A stretch of DNA of 64,000 nt, from positions 1,240,001 to 1,304,000 of the forward strand of contig NC_083529.1 in assembly GCF_032362555.1 (NCBI RefSeq), written 5' to 3'. This document shows positions 32,262-42,909 of the stretch, piece after piece. Position 1 is the stretch's first letter. Each line of letters opens with the position of its first letter. This DNA comes from Amyelois transitella. Its lineage: Eukaryota > Arthropoda > Insecta > Lepidoptera > Pyralidae. Both the position numbers and the translations under genes were made by a program. The notes beneath the pieces were generated by a model. It did not search any database and was not told the origin of the DNA. It saw only the letters and a list, made by a program, of their open reading frames with translations.

Positions 32262-32730
32262 AAACTACATCTGTCCACTTGTCACGATCTCTGCATACGT
32301 CTTTCGCTTCATTCACATATCATCTCTCTCTCTCTTGCAAGCTCAGCGTTTTCGGGTAATCTTGACCTGACCCTTTGTCAGTATATCCTTATTTCGATCA
32401 AGATACATTCGTCTAGGTCTTCCCACTCCGACCTTTCCCTCCACACTTTCCTTGTATATTTGCTTAGTCAACCTGCTTTCATTCATCCTCTCCACATGAC
32501 CGAACCATCTTAACTTACCCTTTTCTATTCCTGTAACTACATCTTCTTTTACATCACAACATTCCCTTATCACGCTGTTCCTTATCCGGTCACACAAATT
32601 CATACCGATCATACTCATTAACGCTCTCATTTCCACCGCATTAATTCTGCTTTCGTGCTTTTTTTGCCACACTCAACTTTCAATACCATACATTAATGTT
32701 GGGACCAACACGCCACTCGCATTAACCTCT
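32262..32730 (-). mobile_element. LINE-L, longest copy: C-terminus of a non-LTR reverse-transcriptase polyprotein
   Basis: The - strand frame 32672-32343 reads ...INAVEMRALMSMIGM, then KGKLRWFGHVERMNESRL, TKQIYKESVEGKVGVGRPRR and KDILTKGQVKITRKR. The LRWFGHVERM and GRPR segments are widespread in the region C-terminal to the reverse transcriptase of insect LINEs, often called endonuclease-reverse transcriptase and RTE-like; I am not sure of the clade. The reading then passes, with frame changes, toward the YPSGKEA-type end seen in shorter copies. The catalytic RT domain is not in this window, so this is a dead 5'-truncated copy. Confidence 0.8.
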
Positions 32731-32915
32731 CAGGTTTACACGAAGCGACTTCTGTCTGACTTCTCATATTATATTTGGCATGTAGGTTCTTTCATAGACG
32801 GGATTTTTGGGTAGACACAGATAAAGTGACCTATTTAATTGTGGTTAAAAAATTCCGAGGAAAGCTGATACAATGTGTCATAAAAATTTAAGTACATTAA
32901 TATAAAAATAAAACG

Positions 32916-32987
32916 TGCGTTGGCCGGGAATCGAACCCGGATCAACTGCTTGGAAGGCAACTATGCTCACCATTACACCACCAACGC
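32916..32987 (-). tRNA. tRNA-Gly (UCC)
   Basis: 72 nt on the - strand, GCGTTGGTGGTGTAATGGTG at the 5' end, anticodon loop CTTCCAA (anticodon UCC), B-box GGTTCGATTCC, acceptor stem GCGTTGG pairing with CCAACGC, discriminator A. The - strand continues CG then TTTT, a pol III terminator. No intron. It is identical to the copies at 42726, 42910 and 58870. Confidence 0.95.
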
Positions 32988-33121
32988 ATGTGATCTGCTT
33001 TTAATATTTACCGTTCTGTTACTACGATTAGTTATAGGTATTTACAGAATTATAGACTTTATACTTGCTTCAATGTTGATCAAGCAACGAAGCCATCACT
33101 TTGTGTACTTCCCACACAAAT

Positions 33122-33310
33122 TGTAAAAGTCAATTAAGGGAAAAGCATTAAAACTTGGCATATTTTAGACGACATAATACCAACCTGTCACCATCTTAAT
33201 CTTAATTCCATCACTTAGACATCAAACTGATCGTGGCCGTCTTTTATTTCGACTGGCTCTGCCTACCCCGTAAAAGATTAAGACGTGATATATTATTGTA
33301 TAAGTATGTG
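33122..33310 (+). repeat. Strongly diverged SINE-A copy
   Basis: TGTAAAAGTCAATTAAGGG ... CTGCCTACCCCGTAAAAG, GACGTGATAT. An old copy without a clear tail. Confidence 0.6.
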
Positions 33311-33474
33311 TATATAAAAGTGGGAAATCCGATACAAAAACTTAATGTAGAGTTAAATAATCCTATTATTGAAACAGTTGTTTGTATTCGTGAAGTTACT
33401 ATGTCGTTGTTTTGCGGTCGGATTTAAGTATAATGAAATGAATAATATATGTATGTAGTATTTACATTTTTGTG

Positions 33475-33799
33475 ACCACTCCATGTATGCCTGGATGTTG
33501 TAAATGGCGACTAAATGTATTAACTTAGAATTCTTACATACATACACACATATGGTCACGTCTATATCCCTTGCGGGGAAGACAGAGTTAACAGTCTTGA
33601 AAAGACTGAATGGCCACGTTCAGCTATTTGGCTAAATGATAGAATTGAGATTCAAATAGTGACAGGTTGCTAGCCCATCGCCTAAAAAATAATCACAAGT
33701 TTGTAAGCCTATCCCTTAGTCGCCTTTTACGACATCCATCGGGAAGAGACGGAGTGGTCCTATTCTTTTTTTGTATTGGTGCCGGGAACCACACGGCAC
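33475..33799. repeat. SINE-A scrap (+) and full SINE-A copy (-)
   Basis: 33475-33535 is a + head-side scrap. 33537-33799 is a full - copy from ACATACATACACACATATGG to GTGCCGGGAACCACACGGCAC. Confidence 0.88.
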
Positions 33800-33809
33800 A
33801 GAAATCGTT

Positions 33810-34180
33810 TTTGTAGGCATACCCCAGGCTCCTCTCCGGAATGGTGAGGATGCAACCGGGACTAAAGCCAGGAGGAAGAATTGGATCAGGCATTCGTCTT
33901 CCATCTCATCATCATCATTCATCATAACGAAGATGTTACATGCTTATTCAAGAGACACCCATTTATTCCACCGTGCCGTAGGGTAGTGTGTAGAAGTGCC
34001 GTGTGGTTCCCGGCACCAATTAAAAAAAAAGAATAGGACCACTCCATCTCTTTCCCGTGGATGTCGTACTAGGCGACTAAGTTCTTTTCTTCTGATTCTT
34101 CTTTTAGGCGATGGGCTAGCAACCTGTCACTATTTGCATTTCAAGATCCCAAGTTTATAAGTCTATACATTAGTCGTCTA
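33810..34180. repeat. SINE-D 3' end, then SINE-A head half
   Basis: 33810-33880 (+) is the last 70 bp of SINE-D, ending AAGCCAGGAGGAAG. 33996-34144 (+) is SINE-A from GTGCCGTGTGGTTCCCGGCAC to CTGTCACTATTTGC. A - strand SINE-A scrap follows at 34145-34180. Confidence 0.8.
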
Positions 34181-34352
34181 CTGAACTTGATGTCCAAATT
34201 AATCTGTTTGGAGTCGAGTTTAATCTGATATTGACTTGTACGAGTAATTCCATAGTTCACAGATAGGAATGCTCTTTGAAAGTCGCGAGTTAAGTATCTC
34301 TTTGACCCTTTAGACTTCATTCGGAAGATCAGCTGTTTTGGAAATATTCTAA

Positions 34353-34878
34353 CATACATATAATCACGTCTTTTTCTCTTACGGGTTGGACAGAGACAAG
34401 TCTAGAAAAGACTGGAAGGTCACGTTTAGCTTAACGGTGAAATTGAGAGTCAAATAATGACAGGTTACCATTATCAGCTTAAACAATCAAATTAATAAAA
34501 TTCGAAGGTAAAAAATTCACACACATAATAATTCTTTTAGTTTGACCCAGTTAACGTTTGAACCTCTGGTTTTTACACAAGGTCACTATCTGACTCTCTG
34601 ACCTCTGCAATGTTTACAGGGAACCGAACCCATATTTGACCATGGTTACATATACTGACATTTGCCTAAATATGTATATCTCGTTTTCCCTTACGGGGTA
34701 GACAGAGCCAGCAGTCCCAGAGAAAGAATTGAAAGTCCACGTTCAGCTAGACGGCTCAATGATAGAATCGAGATTCAGATAGTTTCAAATACACACATAG
34801 ATATCATCACGTCTATATCCCTTGCGAGGTAGACAGAGCCAACGGCCTTGAAAAGACTGAAAGGCCACGTTCAACTTA
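34353..34878 (-). repeat. Three SINE-A tail halves in the same orientation
   Basis: 34353-34470, 34675-34783 and 34788-34878, all with TTACGGGTTGGAC, TTACGGGGTAGACAG or TTGCGAGGTAGACAG and all lacking the head. The last two abut, as if one inserted at the end of the other. Confidence 0.75.
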
Positions 34879-34899
34879 CCATTAAACAATCATGAACTT

Positions 34900-35432
34900 C
34901 GAAACATATTTTCCCCTATTCACATATGTAACCCGCTAACCCACAAAATGACTGTATTATCTGTATTTGTAACACGTATTAGTTAGTTTCAGACCCGTTC
35001 GCGACAACGAAGTGCCCCTAGAGCCGCATTACTCCCTGTGCACCCCATTTAAGATGTAAACATATAAGTAAGTACCTATAGGACCCAACCCCCTATAAGG
35101 GGTGGTTGAGGCCAGTCGCCGCGGCAAACCGCCGCTAGACAGACGCGAGAGGGCGCCCGCGACGCTCCAAAATAAAAATAATCACCAATCAAGGCAAACC
35201 GAATCAATTCCAAATTCAAACCGACAAATAACATTCATTCCAATGTCAACGAAAACAGTTAATTGTTTCAAAACAGACGATTAAAACATTCCAAATTCGA
35301 AATTTTTTGAACGCAATGCGGATCCGCTACTGTTTTCGTATGACATTGGACCGAAAATTCTTTTCGCTAAACGTTTCCTTCCCAATGTTCCATTCATGAA
35401 ACCTTTTTTGTCACATTATTTCTTTTTTCCAG
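34900..35432. other. Low-repeat stretch with a GC-rich core
   Basis: No known repeat family. 35090-35170 is unusually GC-rich (GTCGCCGCGGCAAACCGCCGC, GAGAGGGCGCCCGCGACGC), which stands out in this AT-rich window and could be a promoter or exon. A 60-codon frame there (35102-35284) has no recognisable domain. Confidence 0.35.
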
Positions 35433-35512
35433 CCAGTTCTTTTGTGAAAATTTTAGTTAGTGTTAAATCGCTGTCAATTCAGGATGCCTTGTGGATGATG
35501 ACCGTAATTCAA
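35433..35512 (+). other. Candidate exon of an unknown gene
   Basis: A strong acceptor (TTATTTCTTTTTTCCAG) and a consensus donor (GTAAGTAA) bound 80 bp. One frame is open across it: SSFVKILVSVKSLSIQDALW then MMTVIQ, incoming phase 1, outgoing phase 0. I recognise no domain. It does not join in frame to the ATG-bearing exon at 52811, so it would belong to a 5' UTR or to a different gene. Only splice-site quality supports it. Confidence 0.3.
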
Positions 35513-35762
35513 GTAAGTAATTGATTGTGTAACAATAATTTAACTTACTTATTAATAATAAAAAAATATTTTGTGCAAAGAAAAGTTATAGATTTATCTG
35601 TGGACGTTATCACTTATCATGACACAGAGCAGTTTTTTTTTAACTTTTTCTTACTCTTAATTTCACTTACCTACCACTTTTATAAAATCAGCTGAGAATT
35701 GTAAGGTGTGCCAACATTAAAATAATATACAGGGGTGTGTTAATAGACTATACTGATATTTT

Positions 35763-36026
35763 GCCGTGTGGTTCCCGGCACGAATAGAAAAAAGAATAGG
35801 ACCACTCCATCTCTTTCCCATGGATGTCGTAAAAGGCGAGTAAGGGGTAGGCTTATAAACTTGGGATTCTTCTTTTAGGCGATGGGCTAGCAACCTGTCA
35901 CTATTTGAATCTCAATTCTATCTTAAAGCCAAACAGCTGAACGTGGCCTATTAGTCTTTACAAGACTGTTGGCTCTGTCTACCCCGCAAGGGATATAGAC
36001 GTGATTGTATGTATGTATGTATGTAT
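35763..36026 (+). repeat. SINE-A copy, full length
   Basis: GCCGTGTGGTTCCCGGCACG to GTGATTGTATGTATGTATG. Very little diverged. Confidence 0.92.
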
Positions 36027-36336
36027 TCAAATTGAAAATTCTCCGATGACCAATTCTTTCTACTCGTACTTAGATCTGGATAGGCATGTATCACCCGTCT
36101 GACATTTTACTGGCTCTGCCTACCCTATAAGGAACAAAATTTGATATGTTTGTCTGTCTTAATATATATTTTTTTTTTACTAAAAATAAACATTTTATAA
36201 TAGCTTTCGTTTATTCTCCGTATTTCCACGCTTTGTATACGCAACATTTTATAGAGATAGGTACAGTGGTTTTATCATGAAAACAGACAAACAAACAAAC
36301 ATACTTTCACGTTTGTTTTGTGGTCTTATTCTAATA

Positions 36337-36571
36337 TGCCGTGTGATTCCTGGCACTTTAGAATAAGACGACCTTATATATTTCCCATGGATGTCGTAAA
36401 GGGCGACTATGGGTAATAAACTAGGGGTTGCTCTTATGGGCGATGTGCTAGCAACCTATTAACTATTTGCATCTCAATTCCATCAGCTGAACACTGATAG
36501 ACTTTCAGTGTTTTCAAAACTGTTAGCTCTGTCTACCCCGCAATGGTAAAAAGACGTGATTATGTATGTAT
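36337..36571 (+). repeat. SINE-A copy, diverged
   Basis: GCCGTGTGATTCCTGGCAC ... AAAGACGTGATTATGTATG. Same GTGTGATT and ..ACTTTAG variant head as the copy at 3886. 36572-36880 shows AT-rich sequence and a short ACTATCGCTTTTTATTATGAC repeat shared with 59485. Confidence 0.8.
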
Positions 36572-36897
36572 GAACATTTTAGTATCTCTGTTCACTGATT
36601 CGCGAACAAAACTATAACAGTAACTATTCTACAATACTGTTCTTTCTCCCCGCTTACGTTATCTTGCCACGGAACCCTACTATCCCTAACCCTTATCTAA
36701 CCTTACAACGTCAATAATGATGTTTTATGTCCGATATCGTGGTACAGTGGACGAGATAAAAATGTATACCACCGCAATACTGTGAGATATGAAGTTACAC
36801 CAAGCTTCGTAACAAGGAACGCGCGACGCTGTTATTATCGCGCGTAAAACTATCGCTTTTTATTATGACACGAACTTTTTTGTTTAGTATCTATTTT

Positions 36898-37181
36898 GCC
36901 GTGTGGTTCCCAGCAGTGCCGTGTGGTTCCCGGCGCGAATACAAAAAAAGAATTGGTCCACTCCATCTCTTTCCCATGGATGTCGTAAAAGGCGACTAAG
37001 GGATAGGTTTACAAACTTGGGATTTTTTTTTAGGCGATAGGCTAGCAACCTGTCACTATTTGAATCTCAATTCTATCGTTAAGCCAAATAGCTGAACGTG
37101 GCCATTCAGTCTTTTCAAGACTGTTGGCTCTGTCTACCCCGCAAGGGATAAAGACGTGACCATATGTATGTATGTATGTAT
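36898..37181 (+). repeat. SINE-A copy with duplicated head and 11-bp target duplication
   Basis: GTATCTATTTT at 36887-36897 and 37182-37192. The head is doubled: GCCGTGTGGTTCCCAGCA, then GTGCCGTGTGGTTCCCGGCG. The tail is (TATG) x5. Confidence 0.92.
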
Positions 37182-37338
37182 GTATCTATTTTATTTTATT
37201 AAAAGATAATAAATTCCCGTTTCTCTGTTCCGCCTATTCTTGTTCTCTTCGCTCTTCAGACAACCTGACTCTGCGTACTCCTCAGTTCCGGTCTACTTTT
37301 TTGGACCAATCTTTCCAGGTTCAGAATGCTCTTCTTCA

Positions 37339-37471
37339 GTTTGCAAGAAGAGAATTACGAATGTGGATGAAGCGAAAGAAGTGTGCAGGGATCGTGGCAA
37401 GTGGAAAAATGTGGTCTCTGCGTACCCCTCCTGGAAAGAGGCGTCATTTATATATGCATGTATGGATGTAA
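37339..37471 (+). repeat. LINE-L 3' end
   Basis: TTGCAAGAAGAGAATTACG, then GTGGATGAAGCGAAAGAAGTG and CTCCTGGAAAGAGGCGTC, tail degraded. 37472-37769 shows no feature. Confidence 0.75.
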
Positions 37472-37769
37472 TTCTAGCTATTTAATTTTGAAGGCGGGGG
37501 AAAAAAACAATAAATCCTTTCCGACAAATGGACAAGTGACGAGATGATTATAATTTTCTTGTATAATTGATGGCAGTCACGCACATTATTTTCACTTTCT
37601 TCGTAATTGTGATTGAAAGTCATACCGATCATGTTTTAACTGACTAATTGAGACATTATTTGTTAATGATGACTCTTTTCTGTGTAAAACATTGTTTGAA
37701 TTCTAAATAAATGATCTTACTTGACGAAAAACATTGTGAGGAACAATTAGGCGGATGGCTGGATGTTTA

Positions 37770-38132
37770 ACACATACATATAATCACGTACTATATCCGT
37801 TACGGGGTAGACAGAATCAACAGTCTTGAAAAGACTGATAGGCCACGTTCAGCAGTTCGGCTTAGTGATAGAATTGAGATTCAAATAGTGACAGGTTGCT
37901 GGCCCATCGCCCAAAAGAAGAATTTCAAGTTCACTAATGTATGATCATGATTTAATATAGTTTTTTTTCGATACTAAATTTTATTTGCAAATTTTAATAA
38001 ATTTATGGTTAAGCTATCTATTTCAATACTATCATTAAGCCAAATAGCTGAACGTGGCCATTCAGTATTTTCAAAACTTTTGGCTCTGTCTACCCCGCAA
38101 GGGATATAGACGTGACCATATGTATGCATGTA
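37770..38132. repeat. SINE-A tail half (-) and SINE-A tail half (+)
   Basis: 37770-37934 on - and 38020-38132 on +, separated by 85 bp, forming an inverted pair. A SINE-D end (AAGCCAGGAGGAATT) follows at 38140. Confidence 0.8.
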
Positions 38133-38204
38133 TTGTATGCTAAAGCCAGGAGGAATTAGACTGTTGCTATGCAATGCACCATTCCTAGTGTTACTAATTA
38201 ATAG

Positions 38205-38360
38205 TCCACTATCGATAGGCTATCGATAGTGTTGAAGAAAAATATCGAAAGTACTATCGATAAAATCGATATCGATCAATGCTATCAATAGCACCGATAC
38301 TTTCGTTGGTGACTATTGCGATAACTATCAATAGTTATTGCCGCACTATCGATACTGAAA
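38205..38360. promoter_or_regulatory. Cluster of TATCGATA motifs
   Basis: Exact TATCGATA occurs at 38210, 38221, 38256 and 38347, with close variants between, and again as TTATCGATATT at 40484 just beyond the Helitron. In Drosophila this octamer is the DRE bound by DREF at promoters of proliferation genes. Here the motifs form inverted pairs (CACTATCGATA / TATCGATAGTG), so the tract may equally be a palindromic repeat. No gene start is recognised beside it. Confidence 0.4.
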
Positions 38361-38683
38361 TCTATATATATAAAAGAAAGTCGTGTTAGTTACACTACTT
38401 ATAACTCAAGAACGGCAGAACAGATTTGGCTGAAAAATGGTAGGGAGGTAGCTTAGAGCCAGGAGACGGACATAGGATACTTTTTATCCCGTTCGACAGC
38501 GTTCCCGTGGGACTTGACATGAAACGTCAGTCACTATAAAACGTGCTATGTACAAAAAAGAATCAGACTTGGAATAACAAAACGCAAATGACAGCTATGT
38601 AATTGACGTAAAATGAAATGCCGCGACCAAGACGATCGAATCTTTCCCGACAAAGCCGTAATTGAAGTGAAGTTTAATTAATA

Positions 38684-39145
38684 ATGCCGCGACCAAGACG
38701 ATCGAATCTTTCTCGACAAAGCCGTAATGCAAGACTTATACAAAATACTGCAAATGAAAGGACTGAAGAAGAACAAGAAATTGCACGTGAACAGCGCCGC
38801 GATGGTATGGCTCGACTTCGTGCTTCTCAATCACGAGAGCAAAGTGAAGCAGCCCGTGAAACAGCTCGGTTGGCAATGCAAAATCGTCGAGCGAACAACA
38901 GAAGGCAACAAATAGATAATTTGCGACGCAGAACAAGATATTTCGCTGATTTGAATCGAGCAGCGTTTCGATACGATTGCAGCAATGATTACAGCTTGCA
39001 TCCTAGCCTTTGCATTGGGCAAATGGACGTTGTTTGCGAGTATTGTGGTGCATTAAAGTTTTCCGGAGAAACGCCTGGATTATGCTGCCTTAATGGTAAA
39101 GTGAAATTGCCAGTGTTGACGTTGCAGTTGCTTCTTCTGGAATAG
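38684..39145 (+). pseudogene. Helitron RepHel polyprotein, N-terminal remnant
   Basis: 153 codons from ATG: a very basic, Gln/Arg-rich start (MPRPRRSNLSRQSRNARL), a long charged helical stretch, then CEYCGALKFSGETPGLCCLN near residues 115-135. This Cys-rich segment typically precedes the Rep domain in animal Helitron proteins. After GKVKLPV the frame runs into foreign sequence and stops, marking the deletion point. The first 45 bp of the gene are also present 66 bp upstream (38618), where they run into a stop after 15 codons. Confidence 0.8.
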
Positions 39146-39153
39146 CAGCTACA

Positions 39154-40338
39154 TTGTTAGAAGGATGCCGTACGGCTCATTCAGCATTTAAATTACCGTT
39201 AAATCTTCAAACTATTGAAGAACCAACGTGTAATATTGCAAAACACTCAGCAATGGCCAAAGTTTTAGCGGCATCGAAAATCATCATCTGGGACGAATGC
39301 ACAATGGCGCATAAACGTGCATTAGAAGCACTTAACCGAACATTAAAAGATTTACGCAATGACTCGAGATGTTTTGGAGGAGCAATGATTTTACTGTCTG
39401 GCGATTTCCGCCAAATACTGCCAGTAATTCCAAGATTCCAGAAGACGGCTGCCGATGAAATAAACGCTTGCCTCAAATCGTCAAATCTATGGCGCTATGT
39501 GAAGAAACTGCAGCTGACAACAAACATGAGAGTTACATTGCTTAATGATACATCTGCTGAAGATTTCTCGGAGCAATTGCTGACTATCGGTAATGGTCAA
39601 GTACCTATCGATGAATCGAGCGGATTAATATCATTTCCAAATAATTTCTGTAATTTTGTCTCATCAAAAGACGAACTTATCAACAATGTATTTCCAAATA
39701 TTATTTCTAACCACAAAAATAATGAATGGTTGAGTGAGCGAGCAATTTTAGCGGCTATGAATAAAGATGTAGATGACCTGAACTTCATAATTCAAAATAA
39801 GATCATTGGAACAATGCATTCATTCAAATCTATTGACTGCGTCACAAATGAAGATGAAGCCACCAACTATCCAATTGAATTTCTAAACTCTTTGGACGTG
39901 CCTGGCTTACCACCGCACAATTTACGCCTAAAGGTTGGCTCCGTAGTAATCATGCTTCGAAACATAAACCAACCAAAACTGTGCAACGGTACGCGTTTGG
40001 TGGTTAGTAAATTGATGAACAATGTAATTTACGCTACGATAATGATAGGAAAATTCAAAGGTGAGGAAGTTTTCATTCCGAGGATCCCGATGATCCCAAC
40101 CGATATGCCGTTTGAATTTAAAAGACTTCAATTTCCAATACGTCTTGCATTTGCCATGACAATTAACAAATCACAAGGCCAATCCTTAAAAGTTTGTGGT
40201 TTAAATCTAGAACATTCATGTTTTTCCCATGGTCAATTATACGTGGCATGTTCACGGGTCGGAAGACCATCTGCGTTGTTTGTTTTTGCGCCTGATAATA
40301 AAACAAAAAATGTCGTGTATCACAAGGTACTTAAGTGA
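39154..40338 (+). pseudogene. Helitron helicase (Pif1-like), C-terminal remnant
   Basis: 394 codons, open from TTG at 39154; in the same frame sequence reads back to about 39100 (VAVASSGIAATLL), so there is no true start here. Pif1-family SF1 helicase motifs are visible: WDEC at residues 46-49 (Walker B), LLSGDFRQILPVI at 80-92 (motif III), TINKSQGQSL at 336-345 and YVACSRV at 363-369 (motifs V and VI). The Walker A loop that should lie upstream is missing. The frame differs from the N-terminal remnant (+1 against +2), so no fusion protein is made. Coding capacity is otherwise well preserved, implying a recent deletion. Confidence 0.88.
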
Positions 40339-40588
40339 AGAGCAATCTATGTACTAAAATACAGAAATAATAACGATGATGATGTAGTTATTTAATTTAT
40401 TTTGTATTTTTTCCAATAAAAAAAAAACACAATCTGATTATTTATTGCCATTAAGGCGGAACAAAGTTCGCCGGGTCAGCTAGTTATCGATATTTCGGCA
40501 ACGCTGACCATTCATTACCTTACCGAATTTTCTATCCAAAAGACCTCTGATTATTTTTTCTTGAGATCCGCTATGTAGGCACAAATAT

Positions 40589-40902
40589 ATACATACATAA
40601 AATCACGCCTCTTTCCCAGAGGGGTAGGCAGAGAATACATCTTTCCACGTGCTCCATCGCGCGATCCATACATAAATATTAATTTTTACATTTGCCGGTT
40701 GACTGGAATAGATCCCTTCATGGGATAAGTCCGCCATTGCAAGTGATTTGTTTCTTTATAACTATGTAGGTACTTACTATTTTCATGTAACTGTGTAAAT
40801 TTCTATGCAATAAAGATAGTACAAACAAACAAACATATTTCGCTTCATACACATTCATAACTCTCTTCATGCAAGCTCGTCGGTTTCGGGTACCTACTCT
40901 TT
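40589..40902 (-). repeat. Two LINE-L scraps
   Basis: 40589-40652 (CATACATAAAATCACGCCTC ...) and 40844-40902 (CATTCATAACTCTCTTCATGC ... TTTCGGGTAC) are consecutive parts of LINE-L, separated by 190 bp of other sequence. 40903-41190 shows no feature. Confidence 0.7.
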
Positions 40903-41368
40903 ATGTGATATAAAAATACGTAAGCGGACCCATATGACGAACCTAGTATCTTCCTACTCGTATTTCATCAAATTTCCACAGAATACTCGTCGACTAATTG
41001 ATTCGATGGCAATTGGTCAATCGATTACACTGACAATCGAATGATTGAGCTCGAAATTTCATGAAATTCGGGCGAATTTTGACTTTACCTATTACTTATA
41101 ATCAATTATAGTTTGATATAAAGGTTTCATTGGCAGAGAATGTCCATTCATTTTAAAACTTTGATTAACCGTTACATTTTAGTCTTTCAGCCTTTTCGCG
41201 ACTTTTGGCTCGTCTACACCGCAAGGAATAAGGACGTAGCCAGTACCTGAACGCGGCCTTTCAGTTTTATCGTGACATAGTGATATGATGAATGTATTTT
41301 TATTTAAGTGAGGAATCTACACAGCTGTTGTCTCTGCCTACCCCGTAAGGCATAAGGACGTGATGTAT

Positions 41369-41635
41369 GAATACATACACATACATATGGTCACGTCTTT
41401 TCCCTTGTAGGGTAGACAGAGCCAACAGTCTTGAAAAGACTGATATGCCACGTTCAGCTATTTGGCTTAATGATAGAATTGAGATTCAAATAGTGACAGG
41501 ACAGACCAGCTCATCGCCTAAAATAGAATCCCAAGTTAGTAAGCCTATCCCTTAGTCGCCGTTTACGACATCCATGGGAAAGAGATGGAGTGGTCCTATT
41601 CTTTTTTTGTACCGGTGCCGGGAATCACACGGCAC
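41369..41635 (-). repeat. SINE-A copy, full length
   Basis: AATACATACACATACATATGG to CGGTGCCGGGAATCACACGGCAC. TATGAAT/AATGAAT at the borders may be the target duplication. SINE-A or LINE-L tail scraps precede it at 41200-41365. Confidence 0.88.
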
Positions 41636-41638
41636 ATT

Positions 41639-41818
41639 AATGAATTATATCTTGAAATATCCACGATCACCCAGCTCCAAGATTCTATAGACGACAGTCT
41701 AGTTTCAAATAAAGATGTCCAATGTCTAAAGCTCAATATTGAAAGCTCAGGTGGGCTTTTGATCACATCTGGTGCAAATTGTGTTGCTCAACTTTATCCG
41801 GAGTGGGTAAATTTATAG
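41639..41818 (+). other. Coding-like tract of unknown origin
   Basis: About 58 codons open in one frame with balanced, non-repetitive composition: INELYLEISTITQLQDSIDD, then SLVSNKDVQCLKLNIESSGG and LLITSGANCVAQLYPEW, ending VNL and TAG. A possible donor (GTAAAT) falls at the PEW end. It abuts a SINE-A on its left. No domain is recognised; it could be a captured exon piece or a chance frame. Confidence 0.25.
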
Positions 41819-41895
41819 GGTTACACAGAGCAACGCAGGCCGTATATAGGTACATATCTTCATTGCTCTGTGTTTTAAACTTGGCATATTTATAG

Positions 41896-42458
41896 GTGTC
41901 AATATTAAAAAAGTACCACTCCGTGTGTTTCCCATGGATGTCGTAAAAGGCGACTAAGTATCAACTTTCACTCCCATACATTAGTGTTGGGGCCATCACA
42001 CCTCAAGATTACCTTATGTCTGAATGGTATTTAAAAAAAAATCCTTTTACAAATGTACCTGTTTGAAATCGTATTTTTTTAATGATAAATGACCCGCGTC
42101 CCGGCTACCTGAAGTATGATAACGGTCAGTTTTTGTTGGGAAACCCGCGGGAAATTCCCATTTGTCATGTCCGAAACAGAAATGCTAATCTTGGTATGTT
42201 AAACGTTTTTGTATTTGTTACATCAAGATTTTTGCCGTACCCTAAGTATTTGTGCCGTGTGGGACCAATAGAAAAAAGAATAGAGCTACTCCATCTCTTT
42301 CCCATGGATATCGTAAAAGGCGACTATGAGATTGGCTCACAAACTTGTGATTCTTCGTTTAAGCGATGGGCTAGCAACCTGTCACTATTTGAATGTCAAT
42401 TCTATCATTATGCATAACAGCTGAACGTGGCCTTTCAGTCTTTTCATGACTAGTGGCA
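41896..42458 (+). repeat. SINE-A scrap and diverged SINE-A copy
   Basis: 41896-41959 is a short head-side scrap. 42253-42458 is a copy from TGCCGTGTGGGACCAATAG to TTTTCATGAC without its tail end. 41960-42250 is otherwise featureless. Confidence 0.75.
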
Positions 42459-42533
42459 ATGGCTTCATGATGGAATTTATATTCAAAAAGGTTATTGAAA
42501 ATGTACACTGCTAGAGAAGACTATTAAAAAACG

Positions 42534-42604
42534 TGCGTTGGCCGGGAATCGAAACGGATCAACTACTTGGAAGGCAACTATGCTCATCATTACACCACCA
42601 CCGC
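42534..42604 (-). pseudogene. Degenerate tRNA-Gly (UCC) copy
   Basis: 71 nt, the same as the intact copies except for a broken T arm (CCGGGAATCGAAACGG on the + strand, where intact copies have CCGGGAATCGAACCCGG), a changed anticodon-stem base and a changed acceptor base (CCACCGC for CCAACGC). The anticodon UCC is kept. It is first in a run of three and is probably a decayed duplicate. Confidence 0.85.
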
Positions 42605-42725
42605 ATATGGCATTATTTCAATTTTTAAGTTTCATTTCTATTTACTTAGTTCAAAGCATTACACAAATTAGTAGAAGTTATAATGAAATGTGCTTAATAA
42701 ATCGTAAATTTGATAAAAAAAAACG

Positions 42726-42797
42726 TGCGTTGGCCGGGAATCGAACCCGGATCAACTGCTTGGAAGGCAACTATGCTCACCATTACACCACCAACGC
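42726..42797 (-). tRNA. tRNA-Gly (UCC)
   Basis: Identical to the 32916 gene over all 72 nt, followed on the - strand by CG and a run of nine T (pol III terminator). Middle member of the cluster. Confidence 0.95.
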
Positions 42798-42909
42798 TTA
42801 CGACAATTATTCAAATATTCTCCGTCCCATTGTGCTTAAGTATTTGTTATTAAGTCTTGGATTTGGTGAAACTAATATGCTAATTAATTAGTGCATTTAG
42901 TTAAAAACG

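Larger units (their letters stand above)
38361..40483 (+). mobile_element. Helitron with large internal deletion (2.1 kb)
   Basis: It starts TCTATATATATAAAAGAAAG and ends with the hairpin GGCGGAACAAAGTTCGCC followed by GGGTCAGCTAG, inserted exactly between A (38360) and T (40484). It keeps both termini plus two coding remnants. A complete Helitron is usually 5 kb or more, with a Rep (HUH) domain and a full helicase. Here the Rep domain and the helicase ATP-binding motif are gone. Confidence 0.93.

Noticed and set aside
39207..39476. Antisense open frames opposite the Helitron helicase
   Set aside because: Shadows of the helicase coding strand, which carries the recognisable motifs.
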